Shown here: in pieces, positions 36,081 through 48,200 of the stretch
How the letters are laid out: each line of letters begins with the position of its first letter
How positions within the stretch are numbered: the stretch's first letter is position 1
From: Pectinophora gossypiella
Taxonomy: Eukaryota; Arthropoda; Insecta; Lepidoptera; Gelechiidae
Direction: 5' to 3'
Assembly (NCBI RefSeq): GCF_024362695.1
Contig: NC_065406.1
Span: 14,012,001 to 14,076,000 of the forward strand
Length of the DNA: 64,000 bases
Program-made: the position numbers and the translations under genes
Notes under the pieces: generated by a model
The model's input: the letters and a program-made list of their open reading frames with translations, nothing else
What the model was told of the DNA's origin: nothing
Databases searched by the model: none

Positions 36081-37026
36081 TCTTGCCTATCAAATAAGAA
36101 TATTGATGTTATAACAATGTGTTTTTGTAAACTGAATCTATGTAATGTATATAATTAAAGTTTACTTGTATATTAAAAAAGAAACCCTATTACGTGGGAC
36201 TTAAACATACCCCTTAGGGGATACATACGTGATGCTATGGTATGTTCTTATGTTAAAAAAAACTACTAAATGAAGATGTATTTCACACTAGTAGTCACTC
36301 TCTTGAGTATAAATTTACGCGTCACGAAGTTTCAGTTTATAAAACCACGCCTTTAAAAAAAATGCATCTAAAGGAGTGTCGTCGTATTAGTGCTTACTTA
36401 ACAATATGAACGAAAGATGATAAATAATTAACATGGATTAGTCGTCATAGTACCCAGAATACTAGTGGTTTTCACTATAAGGTGACGATGACCCCGATTC
36501 CTGCAGACGCCTAATTTTATTTTAAGTTATAACTCATTTATCCGCCGAAAAGGAACTAGACGGATGATTGACAACTGTTAATTTTAAAATGAATGAATAA
36601 CCCGGGCGAATAAAATAGGCATCTCGCTCATATGCAACCCATTTGGCGTGTGCTGTCAACTTAATTCTGTCGCGTTATTGGGCAATATACACTTCTCATC
36701 AAAAAAATCGAAACACTTCCGTTTTCATTGTTTCTGTCCGAATTTAACACAAAAAAGAATTCATACGATGAAAAAAAATACATAAATGTATAGCTGGCAG
36801 TTTGGCCATTACAGTAATAAGCGAAAATTCTAAATTCAAAATTAGAATTTCATTTGTTTATCTTATAAACGAAATGAATCACTGGTTTGAGATAAATGTG
36901 TGTTTAGGGTTGGAGTACATTTAGCGTTTAAAAACTAAAAATTGGCGCCTATCCTTAAACTTTTTGTTTTTTATTTCAATACTGTGACTTTGGGACGTCT
37001 GAAAAAAGGTTTTTTTTCTAAAACGT

Positions 37027-37470
37027 ATGGATACTTCGCCCACAGAAGCCGCCCAAGTTGTGGCATTGCTGGATTCTGGCCTTAGTCAGCGTGTTGTGGC
37101 TGCAAGACTGCATCTAAGCCTGTCATCTGTTCATAGAGTCTATAAACGTTATCGGGAGACTGGTTTGTTCACGCGCAGTTCAGGATCTGGCAGGAATCGG
37201 GTCACTTCTGAGCGAGATGATCGATTTATTGTAACAACTTCTTTAAGAAATCGACGCCTTAACGCTTTTCAACTGCAGCAGCGGCTTCGTGTTGTACGAA
37301 GGGTGGCTGTAAGTGACTCTACAATTAGAAGAAGGTTGAAGGATCGTGGACTGCTACCGCATAAGCCAGCAAATGGGCCGAAATTAACTGCAGACCATCG
37401 AAGAGCGCGCCTTAACTTTGCACGTGAGCACCTAAATTGGTCATACCTACAGAACCGCCACCATAGCTGA
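37027..37470 (+). pseudogene. Tc1-like transposase N-terminal half, left arm
   Basis: Starts MDTSPTEAAQVVALLDSGLS. It has two helix-turn-helix motifs and an AT-hook-like GSGRNRV, and ends as it leaves the arm at NWSYLQ. No DDE catalytic residues. Confidence 0.85.
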
Positions 37471-38014
37471 CCTTTTCTTCAATGCAGCATTGTGCATAGC
37501 GTTCTCCGTCTCTTCTGTAGACCTTGTTCCTTCCGTCGTTACCATACAGCATAATTTTACACTCATCAGAAAAGAGAACTTTGCTCCACTGTAGGTATGA
37601 CCAATTTAGGTGCTCACGTGCAAAGTTAAGGCGCGCTCTTCGATGGTCTGCAGTTAATTTCGGCCCATTTGCTGGCTTATGCGGTACCAGTCCACGATCC
37701 TTCAACCTTCTTCTAATTGTAGAGTCACTTACAGCCACCCTTCGTACAACACGAAGCCGCTGCTGCAGTTGAAAAGCGTTAAGGCGTCGATTTCTTAAAG
37801 AAGTTGTTACAATAAATCGATCATCTCGCTCAGAAGTGACCCGATTCCTGCCAGATCCTGAACGGCGCGTGAACAAACCAGTCTCCCGATAACGTTTATA
37901 GACTCTATGAACAGATGACAGGCTTAGATGCAGTCTTGCAGCCACAACACGCTGACTAAGGCCAGAATCCAGCAATGCCACAACTTGGGCGGCTTCTGTG
38001 GGCGAAGTATCCAT
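37412..38014 (-). pseudogene. Tc1-like transposase N-terminal half, right arm
   Basis: It differs from the left copy at very few residues (RRSGSG for RSSGSG, LVPHKP for LLPHKP). It extends through the WSKVLFSDECK block, then becomes nonsense where it crosses into the left arm. About 200 codons; a complete Tc1 transposase is about 340. Confidence 0.85.
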
Positions 38015-38801
38015 ACGTTTTAGAAAAAAAACCTTTTTTCAGACGTCCCAAAGTCACAGTATTGAAATAAAAAACAAAAAGTTTAAGGATAGGCGCCAAT
38101 TTTTAGTTTTTAAACGCTAAATGTACTCCAACCCTAAACACACATTTGTCTCAAACCAGTGATTCATTTCGTTTATAAGATAAACAAATGAAATTCTAAT
38201 TTTGAATTTAGAATTTTCGCTTATTACTGTAATGGCCAAACTGCCAGCTATACATTTATGTATTTTTTTTCATCGTATGAATTCTTTTTTGTGTTAAATT
38301 CGGACAGAAACAATGAAAACGGAAGTGTTTCGATTTTTTTGATGAGAAGTGTATATAAAATTGATGGTTGTTCCATAAATGTTATACCTGTCGATTACCC
38401 GTGCCTTTCTTTTTCAGCGGATAAGAAAATGACAGGTTTAACTTAAAATAAAATTAGACTTAAATTATTATTTCTTGACCAATTGGTTGTTTAGATATAA
38501 GAAAATAGCTCACAATTGAGACTTGATTTGCAACTTGTAGTATTTTTGTAATACTGTGCCTATTGTGCCTTTATTCTAAGCCAGACGGGACCTATGATTG
38601 TTTAAGCTATATTTATTTTTGTGATAAAGTATTAGATATTTTTATTTTTAGTGAATTTGCGTTGTAACTCGTCACACATTATTTTTAAGTTGTCCTTTTT
38701 AAAAGGGTGTATGTTTTGAGGCGTTAGACCGTTATGAAGCTGTATTTAAGGGAAGGTCATGTTTATTTCAATGCAGGTTTAGGTAATAAAATACGTTTAT
38801 G

Positions 38802-38949
38802 GGTTGAACTATATCTGGCAGCGCACTTTCCTATACTTTTCTATCCTTTTCTGTTACTCAGAAGCGAGAGGGACTGCACGTGGCAGTGTAACAGAAAAGT
38901 ATAGAAGCATAGGGAAGTGCTATGCGATACTGCCAGATGTGGTTCAACT
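38802..38949. mobile_element. Small foldback element (MITE)
   Basis: The left end GGTTGAACTATATCTGGCAG is matched inverted by CTGCCAGATGTGGTTCAACT-type sequence at the right. Inner arms AGTATAG / CTATACT also pair. About 148 bp. Confidence 0.7.
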
Positions 38950-40042
38950 CTAATCCATTTTTCTCGAAAGAATACCCCAGTTTGCTTCTTTAGACACAAT
39001 GATCCTTTAGGTTGCTGACTAAATAAATGTAAAGTATTGTAAAATATAATGAAACCAACATCAGAGGGGAGAATGGAAACACAGATTATCACCACTTTAT
39101 ATAATTCACTCGGCGAACACTTTTACACAACCTTCTCGGATCGCTCCGTAAAACCGACTGACTCTCCGAGCAACTGACCTGACGCAAGTAAACCCCCTCT
39201 TTTTCTAAGACAGTGTTGTTATTGAATAAAACATGTTTTACTCAAATATCAATAAAATATTGTGATAAAATTATTGTACTTTCAAATGTGCTAAAGGGTG
39301 TGACAATTTCCAAAGCTAATGTAGTGAATAAATTATTTTAGAGAATTTACGGAACTTTTACAAAGTATGTACGATATTATGTTTATAGAAAAAAAAATCT
39401 GAAAATGAAATTATTATCAAATGAAAAGCATAATAAATGTATTCAAAACGAATATAATGTTTCATTTCATATAATCCCTATTTATAAAAGAAGATTCTAG
39501 AAAACATTTTTAAATACTTTGGCTTTGGTAACATTTAGATTTATAAATTTTATAATAGACACTGTTTCTATCTAATGTACATTGATATGACTATAATACA
39601 ATAATTATAAAATAATTACAAACTTAATCGAGGTACAAAATAGTCAAATGTCTTTTGACATTTATTTTTTGTATGTACTACATACAACCAATTACACAAA
39701 GTTGACCTACGGTTAACACTTATGGCTGTTTCGATGAAATGTTGGTTTTTTTATGGCACATACATTGAAATGGCAATTAAATACGACACAATTCAGAACA
39801 TTCTGCCTGTCAAGTTTGTTACTATCCAGGCTACGTTCCCCAAAATTAATATAGATGGCGCTGTTCAGATTAAACGTGAAAAATACTTATTTTCTCATTG
39901 TTCGGCGTACATAATAATTCAAAAACATAATCTAATAGCAGAGGGAGGCATATATAAAAATAATTGTTGCTTGATATTTGGATCAGATACGTATAAATTG
40001 TTGCTACCAATGTTACTTCTCGGTATTTTGATCAGAGTAATA

Positions 40043-40130
40043 ATGGGTGGAAGATGTGTTGTGCCTGGGTGAAATAACAAGGGTCATCAATACCCAAAAA
40101 CAAAGATAAAAGATGCATGTCTGTAATCCA
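40043..40130 (+). pseudogene. Possible THAP zinc-finger relic
   Basis: Reads MGGRCVVPG, stop, NNKGHQYPKTK. THAP domains start with C-x(2-4)-C and such a Gly/Pro context, and here the second Cys codon would be the TGA. No further THAP residues were found. Weak. Confidence 0.25.
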
Positions 40131-42123
40131 TGAAATTAGTAGGTTAAACGAAGGCAATTCTGTACAGCGCAATCTATATTTTTTTGCGAAACGTTGCCTG
40201 GTAAGTCCTTCATTGAGAAAGCACTTTTGGTTTTCTGTAAGATGATTTTCGCATTTCAGACTCATACTACTCACCTATATTCACCGCAATTCCAAGTGCT
40301 GTCAACGAAACGATACTTCAGCGTCTAACGTCTTCATATAACGTCTACGTTGTGTCGTATTTCACTTAACAATACTACAATAAGAGGTAACTATGTACAT
40401 AATTGAATTTACTTACTTACATCTAATGTTTAAGTCAAATGCATGTGAGATCATAATAACCTTTGGCTGGCTTAAGTTGGCTATAATAACTTAGACATTC
40501 ATGCAAATCCACTTTCATATCGCTTGTTTATTATGGGTACAAACAGCATTGTTGGTATTTTTGGACGTAATGTAACTTGCTTGCTTCCCTGCCTTACCCA
40601 CTTGGGAGCATGGTGTATGGCACTTGATAGACTTATTGATTTCCGTACGGAAATTACTTATACTTAATATTTTCATGATTAATTACTATGGGTTAAGTTT
40701 CATAATTTCACGCTTTATAATTTAAAACACATTCTCCTGTCTCATATAATTTAAAAGGTACTGCATTTTCACTTTACATTTAGATCATTTTCATAAGTAC
40801 TTATAAAGACTACTTATAATATTTTACAATATTTACAAAATAATTACATCTCCCAGTGGAAGACATTCTTTAGCGTTTTCCTTTTCATCCCCTTATTTAA
40901 AAAAAAAAACTAAAAAATATTATAATAATTGGTAATTATTTTAAACACCTTTATATAGTTAAAAAGCATTATAGACACTTTGTGCAACCTTAAACTAATT
41001 GTAAATAATTATAAATATTATTTCTCTTTTGTGCGTGAATATTGAAATGAACTATAAAATCATCTTAAATAATTAATATATTCTATTAAATATATGTCTT
41101 CACAAAATAATAATCTTTTCATAATACGAGTATAACTAAAATCTAAACAAATACAATAGCCACATCACTACTTCCTTATATTAAAAATTTGGTTTAAATA
41201 TCTTTGGCTATTTTTCGATCTTATGAAATGTTTATGAACTTGAGAACTCTTCATTAATTATTTTTTCGTGCCGCAACGCGAAGAAATTATGTACCTACCT
41301 ACACACTTTAATTCGAAAATATTTTAGCCATCACTTTTCCATTAAGAATATTAAAACAAAACCCGTAGTTACGAAACTGGTTGTCTTAAGTACGCTTAAG
41401 GCATAGAATAAAGAACAATACTATGTGTAGAACGGTAAGGGTTGAACTACATCTATCTCACTTTTTCCAATGGTTTTATCCTTTTCTTTCACATGGAATC
41501 GTCATTTGCTAGAGCGTGAAAATATTGGTATTGCGACCGCACGCGGCGGAATCGACGAGGCGCTCGGGAATACGGAATAATGCACTACCAATGTAACCAG
41601 AATACCATCATCGTAGGCCACAGAATCAGATCAGATGAGACTGTGGTCTTAATAAAAATAAAACGGTGACGGAAATCAGGTTGAAGGCGTACACGCTTAC
41701 CGTCCAGCCTTAAAAGGTACTCTGCGGTCGAGTTTCATTTATATACACTTTTTCTACCCGTTATAGGTATTCTTTTATCCAATGAACGAAAATAAACATG
41801 GAAGCAGTCTCTACACTCGCATTTGATTAGTGACACCAAAATAATTGTACTTACACTAAAATTTAAAAAAAAAGAAAAACGCGATATATTTTTTTTTATG
41901 TGATTTAAGTGCAATAAAGAGTTTTTGTATTGTATTGTATTGATAATGTTATGGATTTTATGTCGCTATTTGTCTATGCTTAGCCATTTACGACGTTTCG
42001 TAAATAAGATTTATACCTTTATACCACAGCAATAAAGGCCAGGTGTGGCGGTATTTGAAACCGCTTTTGTTGCGTCATTTTTGAACCACAACAATGCTTC
42101 CATGTTTATTTCCGTTCATCGTT

Positions 42124-42287
42124 TTACATCCTAGTAGTGACCATATCGCCGTTCTCCCTGTGCAGCTGCGGCGGCGGCTCGCTCTCGCGTTTCTTGTCGC
42201 GACTGCGCCCGCGGAAGAAGGACCCCGTCGTCACCGAGCGAAACCTGAACGAGCCCGGCCCGCCGTTGCTGATTGACACTTTTGACC
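42124..42287 (-). CDS. Ac78C: AC8 exon 27: last coding exon
   Basis: Acceptor catctccgtccttcag; phase 1 in. Reads SKVSISNGGPGSFRFRSVTT, then RGRSRDKKRESEPPP, and ends DMVTTRM with TAA at 42124-42126. The phase match to exon 26 and the polypyrimidine tract fix the strand. A possible AATAAA on this strand is at 42105-42110. Confidence 0.82.
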
Positions 42288-45200
42288 CTGAAGGACGGAG
42301 ATGGGGTGAGTTTTTTACATAAGCTCACGACTATATCCCAACAAGGTAGTTAGAGGTACATCCATCGCAAGATGAACTAAGCCTCGCTGAGTTTTCAGTT
42401 AGATCGACGTGATAGGTGGTATGCACTTACATAAATTAATGACTTAGTGCAAGCCTGGTACCGGGGTTCGAACTGGCACTGGCATTCCCCGTTTGAAAAG
42501 AAATCTACAGGACCACAGTGAGGTTTTTACATAATTAATTTGTTAATTTCCTCCATCGTCGTCTAGTTACTTTTTATCATTAGAGGTTCGGCTTCGGTCG
42601 CGATGGGTATATTCGAAGTCACTTAGTGAGACTGTCCATTGTTCGGTGAGAATATTGCAAGCTGAATCACCTTATTGACAGAAAAGTACGTTAAGGCGTT
42701 GGTCCCGATTATTATTTAGTTAGATTAGGCTTTAGGCGGCTCACTAAAACCCTGACACCATGCTCTGTGAGATCGGTCATTGATCTCACAAACCACACGT
42801 GGGAAGAAGACGATGAAAAGAGCTATTATATACTGCAGACGATTTTTTTTAATGATAAGTTTTAATTTTAATACACACTTTCTTTCTTCCCTTCAACGTT
42901 GCTGTGCTCTACAGGGTCCATGTTTTGGTCCCCATTGTACTACATGGAATGCAATAAATAATTGAGAATTGAAGAGTTTGTTACCTTCGTTCGGCTGCTC
43001 TTTAATCTTCGGCGACCTGTCTCTTGGCCGTGTTCTATATGAGAAGCTGGCAGCTTTCAGCCTGGCCCCGATGCCCAGTTTAGGCGGAGGGTCGACGGGA
43101 GTGTCAGGCGGCGCGTGCGGCGTGGTGGGCGTGTGTGGGGCCGACATGGAGCCGAGGATGGAGGGCGCCATGTCGGGCCGCCGCACCACCATGCTGGCTG
43201 CGTGCGGCCGGATGCCCACACCCAACTCCATGTCTTCGTAGCTGGGGATAACAGGATGTGGATAGTGAAACCCGCATAAGCGACTTTTTGAAATATCACA
43301 TTCTGATGTGATTTCCTGCATCAAAACCTTCATTTCTTTCAATTAATTTCAATACTGGTAAAAATTGAGACCACATATATTTACCTATATCAAAACTAGC
43401 TTGTCTATTGTGAGGTTTTCCATAAAGTTTCTAACATGGTTTACACCGTAACGCGACCATGATGTTGCTTTATAACTTTCGAGATAGGTTTGAGGCAATA
43501 CCAGTTGCCTCACAAAGAGAAAATGACCTAAGCATGAGTAAGTGATATGATAACAACATCGAGACCTGTTTCTTAAATTAACACGATCGGGAATCGTATC
43601 TGGAATTATCTTTACACCAAGCATACTACAGCGGTGTAAAGTGAATTAAAATGCAGAGTATTATGTTATACAGTTTAAAATCGTTCCCAGTTAGGACCAA
43701 ATGCATATTCAACGACAAAACTTCTTTAATCATTATGTTCATTCCATACTACATTAGTAGACAGCAAATCCAAGTAAAATGCTTATGGCCCTGTAGGTGC
43801 TAGGTTCTTATGTACTTTACAATAGAGTTGTGATGTAGATGCAAAGTATATAGGTACGTACGGTACATACCACGTCTCGGCGCGTCGCGAGCGCGTCCGG
43901 CGCAGCTCGGCGGAGCGGTGTCGCGATGGCATACCGCTGTGCATGCTGCCGCCGCGTTTGGCTGCTGCAGGCAATAAAACAATTAAAATTAGAGGGTTCG
44001 TGGTGAAATTAGAAATAACTTAGTTATACAAAACTGCGAATTGCAGTTTAGGCCAATCGTAGCTCGACGATTGGCCTAAACTATACGGATCGGAGAATAG
44101 GTAATTAGGTATCTCAGATTTCAGACCAAATTGTAATTCTAAGGCGAGAAGAATGAAAAACCTTCAAAACACCAATAACCAGGGGGGTCAAAATGGCCAC
44201 ATCGAAGCAATAAATCTAAGTAAGCAATATTGCTATTTGACATTTGCGCATATAAAAGTAAAAGCAAATGTCAAATGCTTCGATGTGGCCATTTTAACTT
44301 CCAAGTACTTTATTGATTGAAAAAGAAAAAGAAAAAAAGGAAACTCGGCTATACCTACCACGCCCGTTGGCGTTAGTACCTTTTGCGCGGTTAAGGTGGG
44401 TGGAGGAAAATCAGCTCCGCTCTATACAAACAACTCACTCGGCCTTAACTCTGTACTCTACGTATCGTTATATTGGAACTAGTGTGATCTGTGTTTTCGC
44501 CCCCGTACAGTCATGAGCAATATCATGTACCAACTTTAGAACCCTATCACACTATCATATTTGACATTTAATGGGACTTACGGTTTAATTTGTCAAAAAA
44601 GTTAATGTGAAATGGTTTCAAAGTGTACATATTAGTACTCGTAACCGTACATTGTTCGCTACTTAACATAGCAGGCAGAGTATTGGAAGGAGTAATAGTT
44701 ACGCTGAGTAGTGGCGCCGTCCAGCGGGTGCGTGTAGATTCTCTTCCTGGCCTGCAGCATGGTGTACACGACGGCGGCCAGCGAGCGCGGCGCCGCGCAC
44801 GTGTGCGCCGCGCGTCGTGCGTCCGCGCCGCGCTGCCGCACCACCCACCACGTCTCCATGCGACCCTTGCCCTTCACCTCCACCTCCCCGCGGGGCTCCA
44901 GCTCGTAGCCGCGGCGGTGTAACAGCTGCGAAACGGAATTATCTCGTCTTCTCTCGTGTGGGTTGTGAGATCAATGAACGATGAATATCATCAGCCCTCT
45001 TTTCAGGGCTACCATTGACCCATCATCTCCCTAAGATTATCCTGTTTTCCACAGGGTCCGCTTACCTAACCTGAAGATTTGACAGATCTGGTTTTTTACA
45101 GAAGCGACTGCCTGTCTGACCTTCCAACCCGCGAAAGGAAAACCAGCCCAATACAGGTTAGGTAACTTACCACCGAAAATGCATTTCTAGGGAATGTGGG

Positions 45201-48200
45201 TTTCCTCACGATGCTACCTACTATTGACCCGCCAAACAAAAAAGCCAAAAGCCGGACATGGCTCAGCGACTACATGTTGAGGTAAATAACAGTCGGGAAC
45301 GATTGCTTAACGTGCCCAGAAGCACGCCATCATCATATTTTTCTGTTAATCAGGTGATTTCAGCGTGCAATATCCTATTCCTGTTAGACGTGAAGTACTT
45401 ATCCTCTTTTTGTTAGACGTGAAGAAAATCATCGTGAGGAAACCCATAAACTCAAAATGTGTTTCAGAGGTATGTAACCTAAGTTCTAAGACCTATCAAA
45501 TCTTCAGGTTAGGTCCGCGGACCCTGCGATGGACCGCGTAATGCTAGGAAGATGTATTGTTTGCAACTGCCTTACCTGTTTGGTGTACTTGGTGACCTGT
45601 ATGCGTCCCATGGCGCCGGTGCTCTCCATCCGTGAAGCCTCGTTCACAGTGTTGCCCCAGATGTCATACACCGGCTTGCGCGCGCCGATCACACCGCCCA
45701 CTAGCGGCCCACAACTGATCCCTGAACAAATTACAGACAATTTCATATCATAATATTGAACCATGATTAGAATGACAGCAGAAAAACTAATATGCTAGAG
45801 CAAAAGAGACAAGGGTTTATCATCCGTATTCTAAGATGTTACGTCGAACCTTTCAACGAATTATAACGAATAGGTTGGCAAAATTAAATTATGCTCGATG
45901 GTACTAAAAATGTAAATCCTTACCAACTCTGAGCTGGAATTTGTTAAAACTGTGTTTGTTTATATCATCTAGCGCCTCTCTGAGCGCGAATGCGTAGTCC
46001 ACAAGTGCGCATAGGTGTTCGTTATCTTCGTCTCCAGTCTATAACAGAAATATGGTTTGTTTTATTAAACGTTGTACCGGGTGAGAGCCTTCAGCGCTCC
46101 CCATTTGTCCGGCCAATTAGTTAATGCCATCTGCGGCAAATCTACAATAAGAAGTTTGTTTTATAAAAACTGACTCAGTTTTTCGCTTTTCTACAACCAG
46201 GTTTCTGACTTGGCTTTATGGCTTAAATTCACCTGCCTTAATGCATCATGAAGAGATTTCGTTTGAAATGGGCAAGCGTGACTAGGATATTCTGATCTTC
46301 ATTCTCTACGAATCTTCTTAATACCTAGATTATTTTTTATTAAACGTACCTTATGATTAGGGTTGAGCCCCGAGGCAGCCATATACGTCGCCCCGATGGT
46401 TTTGATCTTCTCTATCGCTTTGAAGCGCGGCTGCATGAGCAACTTGTCGAAATCAACTGCAGAATACATTTTAATAAAATACAGTTACTTTATTTACTAA
46501 TGTCAAAATAACTATGCTAAATGAATAAAACAGCATGAACGATCATAATCATCGACTGGTGATGATAAAATCTACATCATAACTACTATTAACATAAGAA
46601 TGTCGAAATGGTAATCCGTAAAAGAAACAATGTAAAATAAATATATTATATCTGAAGATGCTGTTGAAGAAGACAAACTAATCATAATAAGGCTTAGATT
46701 TCTAGAGATAATAGTTCAACAATTGGATTTGGATCTTAAGAGGACATTGGACCTTACTACTGTATGGGCCGCTAGCCACATACACACTTTACTGCTTGCT
46801 GATTGTAGAGATGAATGATAACTCACTGTTACTAAAACATATATTTTTATTCGTAAGTACACAGTAATATAATTATTGATACGTAATTAATGCTATATGA
46901 TAGAGTGATATAAGTACACGCGGAATGCTTGCTAAATGTGGACTGACGTGTAATGACCTAATTATTACAAAACGTGGCAAAAGTGCTGAAAGTGAAATGT
47001 GTGGAACTACTTTAAAGCACCGCTAAAGATGCAAGAGCAAGTAAGAGAAGAAGAAGTAGAAAAGTTCGATTGGTACATTACAAATGATCTCGTTGAGCAG
47101 GCGCATGCAGTCGACAGCCTTCTGCTCGGAGTAGAACTCGTGGAAGTTGGGAATGCCTGCGAACATCACGCCCACCTCGTCCCGCCATTGCGAGTATAGT
47201 TCCTGGAATGAAATAATACGTGATATCTAGGTACTTGGCAACACAATTATATTACTTATCAAAAACTGGAGATTACGAACAAAAGTGGACCTAAAATGTT
47301 ACCCTGTGCGACAATTTTTTTTTTTATTTACTTTACAAAACCGTCATTATATCACACCAATAACAATTCAGACTTCGCTGGAAGGCGATAATAAGATCGA
47401 ATGCGTTGATCAGTTACTCGAGTACGTGAATACGAATTAATATTCTGATGATTTGCTACTCTATATACTTCCATATTATGTAATGTTTGCTATTTGTGTT
47501 GGGTTACTGTGGTTTAGGTGTCTTAAAATACGAGATTTCTCTTTTTTCAAGAATTGAGATGTCCTATCAAAATAATATCGTACTTACATCAGGACACCGG
47601 TCATTACTCAAGAAGTGGTTAATAACATGGTCAGGTAGTATATGCTTTAACAGATGTCTGTTGGTCTTCTGTGTGTCTTTCATCTGGTCGAGGTCGTTCT
47701 CCGCCTGCAGTTTCCATAGGAAGTCTAACCTCGCCGTCACTTCCACTAAGCGAGACTGGTATACCACCATAATGAGGAACATTATCATCAGGATCACCAT
47801 TTGCACGTAGAATGGAAGCTGGCTGGAAGGAAATCATTGTGAGAAATTTTGTATCGTTTTTTGTTAAAATTTCGAGATTAAGAACTTGACTTGAAGAAAT
47901 TGACTAATTTAATGGCAATAACAATGCAAACTTTATGTAAACCAGTGTGTAAACTTATTGGCATTAAATTGTGTCAATTAAGGAAGATTTTTTTCATGAT
48001 ATCGCCGTGCGGGGTTGCCTGGAAGAGATCTATTTTAAATATAAGCCCACCTTTTGTTATACGTATGTTGATTTATAAAGTGTACAATAAAGGATTCAAC
48101 GATTTCTTAGAATATATTCGCTTCAAAGGCTTCTTACCTGTCAGAGGAATCGAAGTAGTAAACATCATAGTAGACCAGCAACAAGGCCAGGTATATCGCC

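Larger units (their letters stand above)
36690..38351. mobile_element. Palindromic Tc1-like element with duplicated 5' transposase half
   Basis: Flanked by TA on both sides. Terminal sequence CACTTCTCATCAAAAAAATC is inverted at the other end. The arms are 763 bp (36690-37452 and 37589-38351), with no net indel between them, around a 136-bp spacer. Each arm encodes the same transposase N-terminus: a helix-turn-helix DNA-binding region (SQRVVAARLHLSLSSVHRVY) and a second one (VSDSTIRRRLKDRGL). The right arm's frame (38014 down to 37412) runs on through the spacer into LFSDECKIML, the first catalytic Asp block, then re-enters the other arm. The rest of the DDE domain is missing, so it cannot encode a transposase. 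Confidence 0.9.
38352..42123. other. Intergenic region between convergent genes
   Basis: AT-rich sequence with one foldback element, a possible THAP relic and a non-LTR 3' tail (41908-41942). No exon of either gene is supported. Confidence 0.55.

Noticed and set aside
39722..40072. 117-codon + strand ORF as a gene
   Set aside because: No recognisable domain, no splice partners, AT-driven composition. At most its end is a THAP relic.
42131..42302. + strand exon reading ISPFSLCSCGGGSLSRFLSR with acceptor ATCCTAG and donor G|GTGAGT
   Set aside because: The - strand of the same bases reads SKVSISNGGPGSFRFRSVTT to a stop, follows a strong polypyrimidine acceptor and matches the phase of cyclase exon 26. 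No partner exons exist for a + strand gene here.
44659..44702. Cyclase ending right after C2 by read-through of exon 24
   Set aside because: Donor C|GTAACT and three further phase-consistent tail exons support continuation, although read-through could occur as a minor form.
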